NCBI GenBank assembly: GCA_964565335.1
Contig: CAZMEN010000006.1
Coordinates: forward strand, 1-64,000
DNA length: 64,000 nt
DNA from: Litorimonas sp964565335
GTDB taxonomy: Bacteria; Pseudomonadota; Alphaproteobacteria; Caulobacterales; Maricaulaceae
Direction: 5' to 3'
The position numbers and the translations under genes are program-made. Positions 18,864 through 27,296 of this stretch are shown piece by piece. Below the pieces are notes generated by a model, which searched no databases, was not told the DNA's origin, and saw only the letters and a program-made list of their open reading frames with translations. Numbering within the stretch: position 1 is the first letter of the stretch; the number at the start of each line of letters is the position of its first letter.

Positions 18864-19646
18864 ATGGGTAAAAATTTTGGACAATTTATTAAATCATGGC
18901 GGCAGGTTCGAAGGTTCTCGCAACTTTCATTGAGTGCAGAAAGCGGACTTTCCAGTCGGCATATCAGTTTTCTTGAAACAGGGCGGTCACGACCTAGCCG
19001 GGGCAGTGTGCTGACCTTGGCGCGAGTGTTGGAAATGCCGCGTAGCGCTATCAATGAGGCTTTACTGGCCGCAGGTTTCGCGCCTGAATATCCCGTTCTA
19101 AATTTGGATGACGCTGAGTTGGCTCCCGCGATGGCAGCGATGATGACCATCTTGGACAATCATATGCCCATGCCTGGCATAGTGATTGATGCGGATTGGA
19201 AGATTGTCGGCGGCAATGCGGCTGCCTTGCATATGATGAGCTTTCTACCGTTAGGAAATGGCGTTGACGAAATTCCCTGCCTCATTGATGGCCTTTTAAA
19301 TGATGACCCGAAAAATCCGGTGATTATAAATTGGTCAGTTGTCGCGACATGGACGGTCCTACGTTTGCAAGCTGAATTATCACGGCTAGGGACAGACAGT
19401 ATTTTGAATGAAAGTTACCGACGTTTGACGGCTGACCCGCGATTGAAAGAGACAGATATCGCGTCCTTCTCTGAATTCGGCCCTATATTGACCCTGCAAA
19501 TGCGCGCCGGGGATAATGTTTTAAGCTTTTTATCTATGATAGCGGAATTCAGCACGGTTCAGGATGTGACAATGAGCGAGAGGCGGGTCGAGTTGTTTTT
19601 TGCGGCTGACGAGAAGACCCGTCAATATTTTGACGCTTTATCTTAA
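18864..19646 (+). CDS. XRE-family regulator with MmyB-like ligand domain
   Basis: A 260-residue DNA-binding protein. Residues about 6-62 form an HTH_3/XRE domain (FGQFIKSWRQVRRFSQLSLS, then SSRHISFLETGRSRPSRG). The rest resembles the MmyB-type PAS-like ligand domain: MPMPGIVIDADWKIVGGNAA and the later Arg-rich region around RLQAELSRLG. Such regulators commonly control a divergent neighbour, here the small membrane protein at 18334-18762. No clear ribosome-binding site is visible ahead of the ATG. Confidence 0.87.
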   Translation: MGKNFGQFIKSWRQVRRFSQLSLSAESGLSSRHISFLETGRSRPSRGSVLTLARVLEMPRSAINEALLAAGFAPEYPVLNLDDAELAPAMAAMMTILDNHMPMPGIVIDADWKIVGGNAAALHMMSFLPLGNGVDEIPCLIDGLLNDDPKNPVIINWSVVATWTVLRLQAELSRLGTDSILNESYRRLTADPRLKETDIASFSEFGPILTLQMRAGDNVLSFLSMIAEFSTVQDVTMSERRVELFFAADEKTRQYFDALS

Positions 19647-19657
19647 CAGCCGAAACT

Positions 19658-20152
19658 TTAGCGGTCGAACCGTCCGTTAGCGGTATTCTTATGCACCTCT
19701 TGGGCGGCGATAAGGCGTCCGTTCATCACGGCATAGACACCGGCAGGCAGAATTTGCACCGCGATCAAAGCGCCCCCGAAATTGAAACTTGCATCTGATT
19801 TCCCCAAAGCTTGCGGCCGCATAGCGCCTGTTAGCACTACCGTTTTATTGCCGACATTTCCGTCCAGATGTTTTGCGGTTAATTCCATAGTCCCTGTGCC
19901 GTGCGTAATGACGATTCGATCTTCTGGCGTGCCGTTTACGGCTTTGAGAATATTATCACGATGTTGATCGGTCATTTCCAAACTGTCGATTTTCATCAAG
20001 ACATGCAGACGAGGGTGATCACAACGTCCGTTCTTTAGAATGTTTTCGACACGCGTCTTTCCGCCGCCGCCGAAAATCAGACTCTCCGTCATCATATCGT
20101 GGACCTTGTCGAGCGTTCCGCCGGTTATCAAAATTGCGACATCTTCATTCAT
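19658..20152 (-). CDS. Short asparaginase-like protein (N-terminal domain only)
   Basis: A 164-residue protein matching only the N-terminal domain of L-asparaginase/glutaminase. The first catalytic motif is present (ILITGGTLD), as is the second (ITHGTGTMELTAKHL), followed by VVLTGAMRP. Full-length type I/II enzymes run to about 330 residues, so the C-terminal domain is missing. Stand-alone proteins of this length exist as a conserved group, so this need not be a truncation. Activity is uncertain. The start codon has only a weak ribosome site. Confidence 0.8.
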   Translation of the reverse strand: MNEDVAILITGGTLDKVHDMMTESLIFGGGGKTRVENILKNGRCDHPRLHVLMKIDSLEMTDQHRDNILKAVNGTPEDRIVITHGTGTMELTAKHLDGNVGNKTVVLTGAMRPQALGKSDASFNFGGALIAVQILPAGVYAVMNGRLIAAQEVHKNTANGRFDR

Positions 20153-20316
20153 AGAGGCCGCATACGCAAATATGCCTTATTCGCCAAGCTTAATTGTTCT
20201 GATAATTGTGAACACAAGTTAAACGGCTTTCATGGCAGCCTTGCATTTTTATGACTTCACCTTTTGTTATCGCCCCTGCATCCCTATATAAAGCCTGTAA
20301 CGAACTGGAGGGCAGA

Positions 20317-20679
20317 ATGCTTTTAACCCTGATGAAAGGTAAAATTCACCGAGCAACGGTGACGCAAGCCGATCTCCATTATGAAGGATCAATCTCGATT
20401 GATCAGGATTTATTGGACCGCGCCGGAATTTTACCAAATGAGCAGGTTGATATCCTCAACATCACGAATGGTGAGAGATTTACGACTTATGCGATTACTG
20501 CGCCTCGCGGATCGAAAACTTTTGGCTTGAACGGCGCCGCCGCTCGCCGCGTGCAATTGGGTGATAAGATTATCATTATTACCTATTGCCAGATGGAGGC
20601 TGAAAAAGCCCGCAACTACGCCCCGAATGTTGTGTTGCTTGACGAAAATAATGAAGTGGTGGTTCCGCCTGTTCATTAA
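20317..20679 (+). CDS. panD: Aspartate 1-decarboxylase PanD
   Basis: A 120-residue pyruvoyl enzyme that makes beta-alanine for pantothenate and CoA. The start at 20317 is chosen over the longer frame from 20251 because it has GGAGG six bases upstream and puts the self-processing site Gly24-Ser25 (in HYEGSISID) at the family's usual position. The rest is typical: INGERF-like TNGERFTTYAI, the GLNGAAARRVQLGD segment and IITYCQME. A strong terminator follows, so the gene is probably a single transcription unit. Confidence 0.96.
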   Translation: MLLTLMKGKIHRATVTQADLHYEGSISIDQDLLDRAGILPNEQVDILNITNGERFTTYAITAPRGSKTFGLNGAAARRVQLGDKIIIITYCQMEAEKARNYAPNVVLLDENNEVVVPPVH

Positions 20680-20707
20680 AGGCACTGTCCAGCATGAAGA
20701 TGTTCAC

Positions 20708-20743
20708 AACCCGCTTGCAGTTCGCTGCAAGCGGGTTTTATCT
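20708..20743 (+). terminator. Intrinsic terminator after panD
   Basis: AACCCGCTTGCAG and CTGCAAGCGGGTT pair around a TTCG tetraloop, followed by TTTTATCTT. Its T tail runs into the stop codon of the convergent haem peroxidase gene. Confidence 0.93.
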
Positions 20744-22752
20744 TAATTGGATGTTAGGAAGACGTTATCCTGCAATTCATCCCCTATTTCCGTATTATCG
20801 CGAATGATTTCCGCAAGCGTCACATTGCTGATGCGGTCTCGTTCCTGATCGTTTAAATCATTTTGATACCAGAACCGATCGCCATTTCTGATGTCGGAGA
20901 ATTGTTTTACAAGAATGGCTTGAAAAAGCGGCCCTAATTGACTGTCTCCGACGGGGTCTTCAGATAACCCGCCAACCCACAAGTCAATATCGTCTACTGT
21001 ATTATAAGTACTTGAAAGAGCTGTGACGAGTGTTGTGTCGGTTGAGATTTCATCGAAGTTGGTAACCGCCGCCAATCCCATCGCCACGCGCATGCTGTTA
21101 TAATCGGGTAAACCATGGTCTCGTCCGCGCTGGATATTCAAAGAGGGAAGGTCCAACCCTCCATCGCCAGGGGCTCCGAACAAGAAATTGCGCAAGGGGT
21201 GCACGACTTTGGTATCTAGTTTTTGATGCGTTTGTCCGGCTAGCCCTCGCAAGATTGGGTCAATCGATGTTTCTTCGGTCAAGATTTGAGGGGCGGTGAA
21301 AAAGGCTGCGGCCAAATTAACATGACCGTCTGCGATTTCATTCCCGTTCTCATCCAGACGCCAGAGCAATTCATTGACCATTGAGTGACCTAAGCGAAAA
21401 GCACCCGCACTGAATTCATTAAAGACGCTTGGATTAAGTGTTGAATCATAGCCGGAATAATCTTGAATAGCGTTCTCTCCGATTAAGGCGGGTAGCCATT
21501 CGTCATAAGTGATTTTTTGTATCTTTGCGACGACCAAGCGGCGGGTGGCTTCAAAAACCTCATCGGCTGTATTGTTTGGAAATTCGTTTGTGAGCTGCGC
21601 CGCTATTCTATTGTGTTCGCGAACGAAAAGCGTGTGCATTGTTGCAAGACCTAATTGCTCATTGGCACGAATATCGCCGGCTAGAAATAATTGCGTCGGG
21701 TCGGATATGAATCCATTCGCATTGGTCAGCGAGTCTTCGTTAAAAGGCAAAAGGTTTCCGTCACTTGTTTTTAGATACGGGCTATCTGTACCAACGCGCA
21801 GGGCCATATTACGATCTTCGCTGGAGCCGTAAACCATAGAACCATCAATCCAACTGGTAATTTCGTTTTCTTGTTCCCGTGGATTGGATGTGGTGAAACC
21901 TGTGTCAGGATCAAACAGCGCCCGACTAAACGGGATAATGACGCCGCCAGTTCCTGTTGGGTCGAAATAAATATCTCCACTAGGCACAGAGATATGCGCT
22001 TCTTCTTCTGCGCCATCTGTTAGGTCCAAATCATGATCAATGAATTGTCCCCATTGCCAGACGAAATCTGAAGCGGATTTTATGCTGTCTATTGACGTGC
22101 CTTCATCTTGATTGACAACGGCATTGGAAACGAGCCGTGCACTCGGACGGTTCGGGCCCGCCAAGGACGAGACGCCATCCGCATAGGCCGCCGCGGATAA
22201 CCGTTGAAGGTGGATGAAAGACGCTCCCCAATCGACATAGGTAACATTGTTATTGGTTCCATCATAGGTTCGGACTTCTCGGTTATCGAGCATTCTGCGA
22301 TTATCTCTGTCATTTCTGGCGCGGTCACGGCGATTATTTCCATCATTCGGAATACCTTGCGGCGAAGGTCCATCAGGGCCGTTGGCCCTATTTTCGACGG
22401 TAATTGTGACATCGTCTGATACGCTGCCTCCATTGTTATCTGAAACGGATAAACGAAGAGCAATGGTTTGGGTGTCCCTGACATTTGGCGCGCGGAACTG
22501 CGGGGACAATATGTTTGGATTGTCGAGCGTGACAACGGGACCGCTTATTTGCGTCCATGTAACGACGCCCGCTTGAGAGGCGCTCCCGTTGAGCCGAACA
22601 GGTTCCCTTTCCGACGAGACGATATCAACGCCAGCACTCACTGAAAGCGCTGCCGTTACTGTATTCGTATTGGTGTCAGCCTCATTGGACTCGCCGCATG
22701 AGGCCAAGCTGACGGATAAAGCGACGAAGGAGATGGAAAGAAGTCTCTGCAT
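20743..22752 (-). CDS. Animal-type haem peroxidase lipoprotein with N-terminal PKD/Ig-like domain
   Basis: A 669-residue exported protein. A lipoprotein signal ends in SLASC (Cys19). Residues about 35-122 look like a PKD/K319-type beta domain (LNGSASQAG..TWTQISGP, then SVSDNNGGSVSDDVTITV), followed by a charged low-complexity linker rich in Asn, Asp and Arg. From about 165 it matches the myeloperoxidase/peroxidasin family: distal haem site QWGQFIDHDLDLTD (His240), catalytic Arg region MHTLFVREHNRIA, proximal His in FRLGHSMVNELL, and IQRGRDHGLPDYNSMR near the end. Bacterial members are thought to make hypohalous acids or act as peroxidases; the substrate here is not known. Confidence 0.9.
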   Translation of the reverse strand: MQRLLSISFVALSVSLASCGESNEADTNTNTVTAALSVSAGVDIVSSEREPVRLNGSASQAGVVTWTQISGPVVTLDNPNILSPQFRAPNVRDTQTIALRLSVSDNNGGSVSDDVTITVENRANGPDGPSPQGIPNDGNNRRDRARNDRDNRRMLDNREVRTYDGTNNNVTYVDWGASFIHLQRLSAAAYADGVSSLAGPNRPSARLVSNAVVNQDEGTSIDSIKSASDFVWQWGQFIDHDLDLTDGAEEEAHISVPSGDIYFDPTGTGGVIIPFSRALFDPDTGFTTSNPREQENEITSWIDGSMVYGSSEDRNMALRVGTDSPYLKTSDGNLLPFNEDSLTNANGFISDPTQLFLAGDIRANEQLGLATMHTLFVREHNRIAAQLTNEFPNNTADEVFEATRRLVVAKIQKITYDEWLPALIGENAIQDYSGYDSTLNPSVFNEFSAGAFRLGHSMVNELLWRLDENGNEIADGHVNLAAAFFTAPQILTEETSIDPILRGLAGQTHQKLDTKVVHPLRNFLFGAPGDGGLDLPSLNIQRGRDHGLPDYNSMRVAMGLAAVTNFDEISTDTTLVTALSSTYNTVDDIDLWVGGLSEDPVGDSQLGPLFQAILVKQFSDIRNGDRFWYQNDLNDQERDRISNVTLAEIIRDNTEIGDELQDNVFLTSN

Positions 22753-22848
22753 AACAATCTGTATTCCTGTTGAAAGATAAACAAGAATAGTGCTTCGTCA
22801 GCTTGCAGGCGCATGGATAAAAAATGACGAAATTGTTATGTCTTCACG

Positions 22849-22874
22849 AAAACCTCACGAAATCGTGAGGTTTT
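22849..22874 (-). terminator. Intrinsic terminator after the SIMPL gene
   Basis: A perfect 12-base inverted repeat, AAAACCTCACGA and TCGTGAGGTTTT, separated by two bases, starting 26 bases after the SIMPL stop codon. The arms end in four A or T on either side, so it could work in both directions. Confidence 0.8.
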
Positions 22875-22899
22875 GCGTATTGTTGACGTTTTTTAATTC

Positions 22900-23613
22900 T
22901 TACTCTTGAATGGCGTAAGACAGATTGACAGTCACACTCATGGACTGTTCGCCTGCTGAAACAGGCGTAGATGCATCGCTTTCTACGCGCATCGACATCA
23001 TCATCGGCCTAGGCTGAGGATTGTAATTATTTTCATCCAAGCTCAGCAGAGGGCCTAGCTTTACACCTGCGGCTTTTGCCATGGCTAAGGCTTTTGCTTT
23101 GGCCTCTTGAATGGCTTGTTCGCGGGCTCTGGACATAGCCTCTTTCGGATCAGACACAGAAAAGACAATACCGTTTATGTTGTTAATGCCTGCCTTAACA
23201 AGTGCGTCCAGCATCGGGCCGACTTTATCTAAATTATCACTTTTCACTGTGATTGTGTTGCGAGCTTCATAGCCTGAAATTTTGGGCGAACGGCGATCCT
23301 GATAATCATATCGGGGTTGCAAAGACAATTGGCTGGTTCGAATGTTTGATTTTTCAATGCCTGCAGTTGCTAATTCTTCATAAACTGAGGTCATCAAGGT
23401 AGCGTTGTTGATCATGGCTTCACGGGCCGATTTACCTTCACTAACAACGCCTGCTGTGACTGTGGCTAAATCTGGAGCGGTAGAGACGGAACCTGTGGCG
23501 CTTACCTGAATACTCGGAGGACTGGCATTGCCTGTTGTAATATATGTAGGCCCGCCGGAATTACAGGCTGCCATTCCTAGTGAGGCTGCTCCGCCTAAGA
23601 TCCAATTTCGCAT
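22900..23613 (-). CDS. SIMPL domain (DUF541) lipoprotein
   Basis: A 237-residue envelope protein. A lipoprotein signal ends in LGMAAC (Cys17). The SIMPL/DUF541 domain spans most of the rest: ISVSATGSVS-like IQVSATGSVSTAPDLA, then TVTAGVVSEGKSAREAM, YQDRRSPKISGYEARNTITV and the NINGIVFSVSDP motif before the helix EAMSRAREQAIQEAKAKALA. Related to periplasmic BP26/OMP28-type oligomeric proteins; function is not established. AGGAG lies close to the start. Confidence 0.9.
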   Translation of the reverse strand: MRNWILGGAASLGMAACNSGGPTYITTGNASPPSIQVSATGSVSTAPDLATVTAGVVSEGKSAREAMINNATLMTSVYEELATAGIEKSNIRTSQLSLQPRYDYQDRRSPKISGYEARNTITVKSDNLDKVGPMLDALVKAGINNINGIVFSVSDPKEAMSRAREQAIQEAKAKALAMAKAAGVKLGPLLSLDENNYNPQPRPMMMSMRVESDASTPVSAGEQSMSVTVNLSYAIQE

Positions 23614-23703
23614 AATAACTCCTATAATTACGTCACGCTAAGCCGCGCTTTTCACCAAGGCAAGTTATCTTGGCAAGTCAGTTATACTCTGACACAACAG
23701 GGC

Positions 23704-25212
23704 ATGAGTTGGAAAAAAGAATTACAGGAAAAATCCCGCCGGGAGGCCTTGGCCGAGAAGATGGGCGGCGCGGATAAACTCGCTCGCCAAGCGGCGCGCG
23801 GTAAACTCAATGCGCGCGAGAGACTGGATCTATTGCTTGATGAAAACTCCTTTCGAGAAATTGGGAAACTAGCTGGCAAAGGTGTCTACGACTCTGAAGG
23901 GGAGTTAACAGACTTTAGTTCGACAAATTTCATCTTTGGCCGTGGGGATATTGCTGGACGACCCGTCGTTGCGACAGCCGATGACTTCACAGTGCGAGGG
24001 GGTGCAGCAGATGCGTCTATCCACCGCAAGTTCACTCAGGCTGAATTAATGGCGGCGGAGATGCGTCTCCCGCTTATCCGAATGATTGACGGCACAGGCG
24101 GTGGAGGTTCTGTCAAAATGTTGGAGCAAATGGAGTTTACTTATGTCCCTTTTGTGCCTGGGTGGGAGCATGTTGTTAAAAATCTGGATACCGTCCCCGT
24201 TGTGGGATTGGCGTTAGGGCCGACCGCGGGTCTAGGCGCGGCAAGGGTTGTCGCGTCGCATTATTCGGTCATGGTCAAAGGTCTGTCTCAAATCTTTACG
24301 GCAGGGCCAGCCGTTGTGGCGGCACTCGGTGAAGATCAAGATAAGGAAAGTTTAGGGGGCTCTCACATCCACACGCGTAATGGCGTGATTGACGATGAGG
24401 CCGATACCGAAGTCGACGCCATGCGCATGGCCCGAAATTTCTTGTCTTTCCTGCCTTCTTATGTTGGCGGACCTTTGGAGCGTATCGGGAATAGTGACCC
24501 TGTGACGCGGGAGGAGGAAATGCTACTATCAATTGTTCCTCGCGATAAAAATCAGGCCTATAATATGCGCCGCATTATCGAGGCGGTAGCAGACAACGGG
24601 AGCGTGTTTGAGATAGGCCGCAAATGGGGGCGTGCCGCCATTACCGCTTTTGCCCGCTTTGATGGATGGCCTGTCGCTGTTCTGGCAGGGGATCCAACCT
24701 ATCTTGGCGGGTCATGGACGGCGGATACGGCTCAAAAAGTGAAGCGGTTTTTGGGTCTGGCGGAGAAATTTGGTCTGCCTGTTATTCATTTGGTTGATAA
24801 TCCAGGCTTCATGATTGGGCTGGAGGCCGAACGAACGGCCACTATTCGGCACGGGGTCGAGGCGATGAATTATGTTTATAAAGCCACGGTGCCATGGGCG
24901 AGTGTGATCATTCGCAAAGCTTACGGGGTGGCGGGGGCTGCTATGTCAAATCATAGTCGATACCAATACCGTTTTGCTTGGCCAAGTGGCGACTGGGGTA
25001 GCCTGCCTATCGAAGGCGGCGTGGAAGTCGCCTACCAATCGGAATTGAGTCAAGCCGATGACAGCGAAGCAGAACTGGCCACCATCAAAGCGCGTTTAGC
25101 CAAAGTCACATCGCCTTTTAGAACGGCAGAAAAATTTGCCGTTGAAGACATTATCGATCCAAGGGAAACGCGACAACATTTGTGTGAATTCGTCAATTTG
25201 ACGATGCGGTAA
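23704..25212 (+). CDS. Acyl-CoA carboxylase, carboxyltransferase (beta) subunit
   Basis: A 502-residue biotin-dependent carboxyltransferase of the propionyl-/methylcrotonyl-CoA carboxylase class, transferring CO2 from carboxybiotin to an acyl-CoA. N-terminal half: ARQAARGKLNARERLDLLLD, FGRGDIAGRPVVATADDFTV. C-terminal half: GRKWGRAAITAFARFDGWPV, PVIHLVDNPGFMIG and VIIRKAYGVAGAAM. No biotin carboxylase subunit gene is adjacent, so the partner and exact acyl substrate are unknown. It is followed by an acyl-CoA ligase-type gene, which would fit fatty or branched-chain acid metabolism. Confidence 0.9.
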   Translation: MSWKKELQEKSRREALAEKMGGADKLARQAARGKLNARERLDLLLDENSFREIGKLAGKGVYDSEGELTDFSSTNFIFGRGDIAGRPVVATADDFTVRGGAADASIHRKFTQAELMAAEMRLPLIRMIDGTGGGGSVKMLEQMEFTYVPFVPGWEHVVKNLDTVPVVGLALGPTAGLGAARVVASHYSVMVKGLSQIFTAGPAVVAALGEDQDKESLGGSHIHTRNGVIDDEADTEVDAMRMARNFLSFLPSYVGGPLERIGNSDPVTREEEMLLSIVPRDKNQAYNMRRIIEAVADNGSVFEIGRKWGRAAITAFARFDGWPVAVLAGDPTYLGGSWTADTAQKVKRFLGLAEKFGLPVIHLVDNPGFMIGLEAERTATIRHGVEAMNYVYKATVPWASVIIRKAYGVAGAAMSNHSRYQYRFAWPSGDWGSLPIEGGVEVAYQSELSQADDSEAELATIKARLAKVTSPFRTAEKFAVEDIIDPRETRQHLCEFVNLTMR

Positions 25213-25307
25213 GGACAGATAGGAAATAGAGTTTTGCTCTACCCTATAAATTCGTTTAACGTTCATCGCTAAAACCAAGCGAAAGAAAACTAAAATCGGG
25301 GTGCAAG

Positions 25308-26903
25308 GTGGAAACAAAGGTTTTGAAATCAGATGATTTGTCCAAGCGTGGACAAAGGCGGATTAAACGAGATTTATTCGAAGCATTCCTTGATGCTTGT
25401 AAAACGCATGGGCCCAAAACCAAAATCCTGACGGATGGCGATGGCCGTATATTAAGCTATGGCGATTTGCGTAAGGCTTCTTTCGCCTTGTCTGCGCCTC
25501 TGAGGAATATAACAGAACCTGATGAAGCCGTAGGCATATTATTGCCGACCGGAGCCGGAGCGGTTATTGCATTTTTGTCGATACATGCAGCAGGGCGTAT
25601 ACCTGCCATGTTAAATTTTACGTCCGGCATAAAAAACCTAAAAGCAGCATCGGAAACAGCGCCTTTGAAGACGGTTGTTACAGCGCATAAATTTGTTGAA
25701 TTAGCAGGCCTTTCATCGCTCGTGAGTGAATTGTCGGAGTTCGTAAACGTCGTGTATTTGGAGGATATGCGGGAGGAAATTGGCTTTCAAGGTAAGCTCC
25801 GAGCTGTAATGGGCCCTATTTTTCCCAGCTTTTTTGCGCCTAGTCCTTCGGCCGATGAAACAGGTGTTATTCTTTTCACATCTGGAACAGAAGGCACGCC
25901 CAAAGGCGTTGTTCTAACGCATTCAAATGTCTTGGCCAATATCGAGCAAATTGAGCAACATGTGGAATTGGAAAAGAGCGATATATTCTTCAACCCTCTG
26001 CCGACTTTCCATTGTTATGGCTTGACCGCCGGGACACTCTGGCCAATTTTTAGCGGGTATAAGGTCGTGCTCCATCCCTCTCCCTTACAGACCAAGACCA
26101 TTGCGAAGCGGATTTTCAAAACGAAGTCCACCGTGCTTTTTGCGACGGATACTTTCTTGCAACAATATATGCGGGCGAGCGCGGATGGGGGGTTAAACTC
26201 CTTACGTATTGCCGTTTGCGGCGCAGAGCGCGTGCGCGAGGAAACACGAAAAACAGCCGAGCAGCGTTTTTCATTCGAAGTTTTAGAAGGCTATGGCGTG
26301 ACCGAATGCGCCCCTGTATTAGCCGCCAATCAACCTGGAGATATTCGCGCTGGGACAATTGGTAAGATGTTGCCCGGTATCGAAACGCGGCTGGAGCCAG
26401 TCGAGGGATTGGAAGAGGCAGGCTCTCTTTGGGTGCGCGGCCCCAATATTATGAAGGGCTATATCTCTCCAGATAAGCCGGGCAAGATTGTGCCGTTACC
26501 AGAGGGATGGCATGATACGGGGGATGTCGTCTCAGTGGATGAAGAGGGCTATTACGTAATCCGCGGGCGGATAAAACGTTTTGCTAAAATTGGCGGCGAG
26601 ATGGTATCTCTGACCGTGGTTGAAAATTGTGCCTCGGCTTTGTGGCCCGAGCATATGCACGCCGCCGCCATTGTGCCCGACCCAAAAAGAGGGGAACAAA
26701 TCATTCTGGTTTCTGAAAACCCCAATCCCAAACGCCATGAACTCCTCGCTTGGGCTCAAAGCCACGGCGTCCCTGAAATTGCAGTGCCAAAGAAGATCGT
26801 CTCAGTCTCGGCAATCCCTGTATTAGGCACCGGTAAGTTGGACTATGTCGGCATTACAAGAATGGCCAAGGAGGCTTTAGGCATTGTCGAGGAAACGACC
26901 TAA
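25308..26903 (+). CDS. AMP-forming acyl-CoA/acyl-ACP synthetase (Aas-like)
   Basis: A 531-residue adenylate-forming ligase. The start codon is GTG. Motifs: nucleotide loop LFTSGTEGTPKG, NPLPTFHCYGLTAG, GYGVTECAPV, the hinge region HDTGDVV...IRGRIKRFAKIGGE and the late catalytic Lys in GTGKLDYVG. The overall pattern is closest to the synthetase half of Aas (2-acylglycerophosphoethanolamine/acyl-ACP synthetase), with the acyltransferase half absent. A fatty acid substrate is likely but not proven. Confidence 0.85.
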   Translation: METKVLKSDDLSKRGQRRIKRDLFEAFLDACKTHGPKTKILTDGDGRILSYGDLRKASFALSAPLRNITEPDEAVGILLPTGAGAVIAFLSIHAAGRIPAMLNFTSGIKNLKAASETAPLKTVVTAHKFVELAGLSSLVSELSEFVNVVYLEDMREEIGFQGKLRAVMGPIFPSFFAPSPSADETGVILFTSGTEGTPKGVVLTHSNVLANIEQIEQHVELEKSDIFFNPLPTFHCYGLTAGTLWPIFSGYKVVLHPSPLQTKTIAKRIFKTKSTVLFATDTFLQQYMRASADGGLNSLRIAVCGAERVREETRKTAEQRFSFEVLEGYGVTECAPVLAANQPGDIRAGTIGKMLPGIETRLEPVEGLEEAGSLWVRGPNIMKGYISPDKPGKIVPLPEGWHDTGDVVSVDEEGYYVIRGRIKRFAKIGGEMVSLTVVENCASALWPEHMHAAAIVPDPKRGEQIILVSENPNPKRHELLAWAQSHGVPEIAVPKKIVSVSAIPVLGTGKLDYVGITRMAKEALGIVEETT

Positions 26904-27296
26904 TCGCGCCTATTTGCATAAAGGGTAGGGAATGAGGGCTTTGTAACGTTAATTGGGCGAAGGGCTGATTTATGAAGTTATATATTTGCCCCTGAGCAGA
27001 GAGTAGCTTTTGGGCGTTTCTCACCGACCGAAATCTCTGTGATTTTCGTTATCTTATCCGTATTGGAACGTATGAACATTCCGCTCTGTTCTTCTTTCTA
27101 CCGCCGACATATTGTAAGTGACTTAGTCCTAATAGTTTGAGAGCCGCTCAGTAAGACCGAAGTCTGTCAGTCGTGTTTTTCTTAGGTCTCTGCATTTATC
27201 AAAAAATCCAGTAAAGTTCATTAAAAATCACTATTGCGCACAAACGGTCAGGCGTGTTATGGTGACCCATAATAAAGTTAAAAAATGGGGAATAAT
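26904..27296. other. Intergenic leader of the first TonB-dependent receptor
   Basis: A gap of 393 bases marking the change from core genes to the carbohydrate locus. Apart from the motif and putative promoter at 27219-27263 and the receptor's ribosome site (GGGGA at 27287), no gene, repeat or RNA structure was recognised. Confidence 0.6.
27219..27263 (+). promoter_or_regulatory. Candidate operator/promoter of the first receptor (site A)
   Basis: The 22 bases at 27219-27240 match 19 of 22 bases with 38040-38061 ahead of the DUF4861-TRAP operon; the shared core is TAAAAATCA-S-TATTGC-K-CA. A -35-like TTGCGC (27234) lies inside it, with a -10-like TATGGT at 27258 (18-base spacing). The coding start is 57 bases downstream of the motif. 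Confidence 0.5.

Noticed and set aside
19658..20152. Asparaginase-like gene as a broken pseudogene
   Set aside because: The frame is clean with both N-terminal catalytic motifs, and no remnant of a C-terminal domain follows its stop codon; short stand-alone proteins of this type are known.
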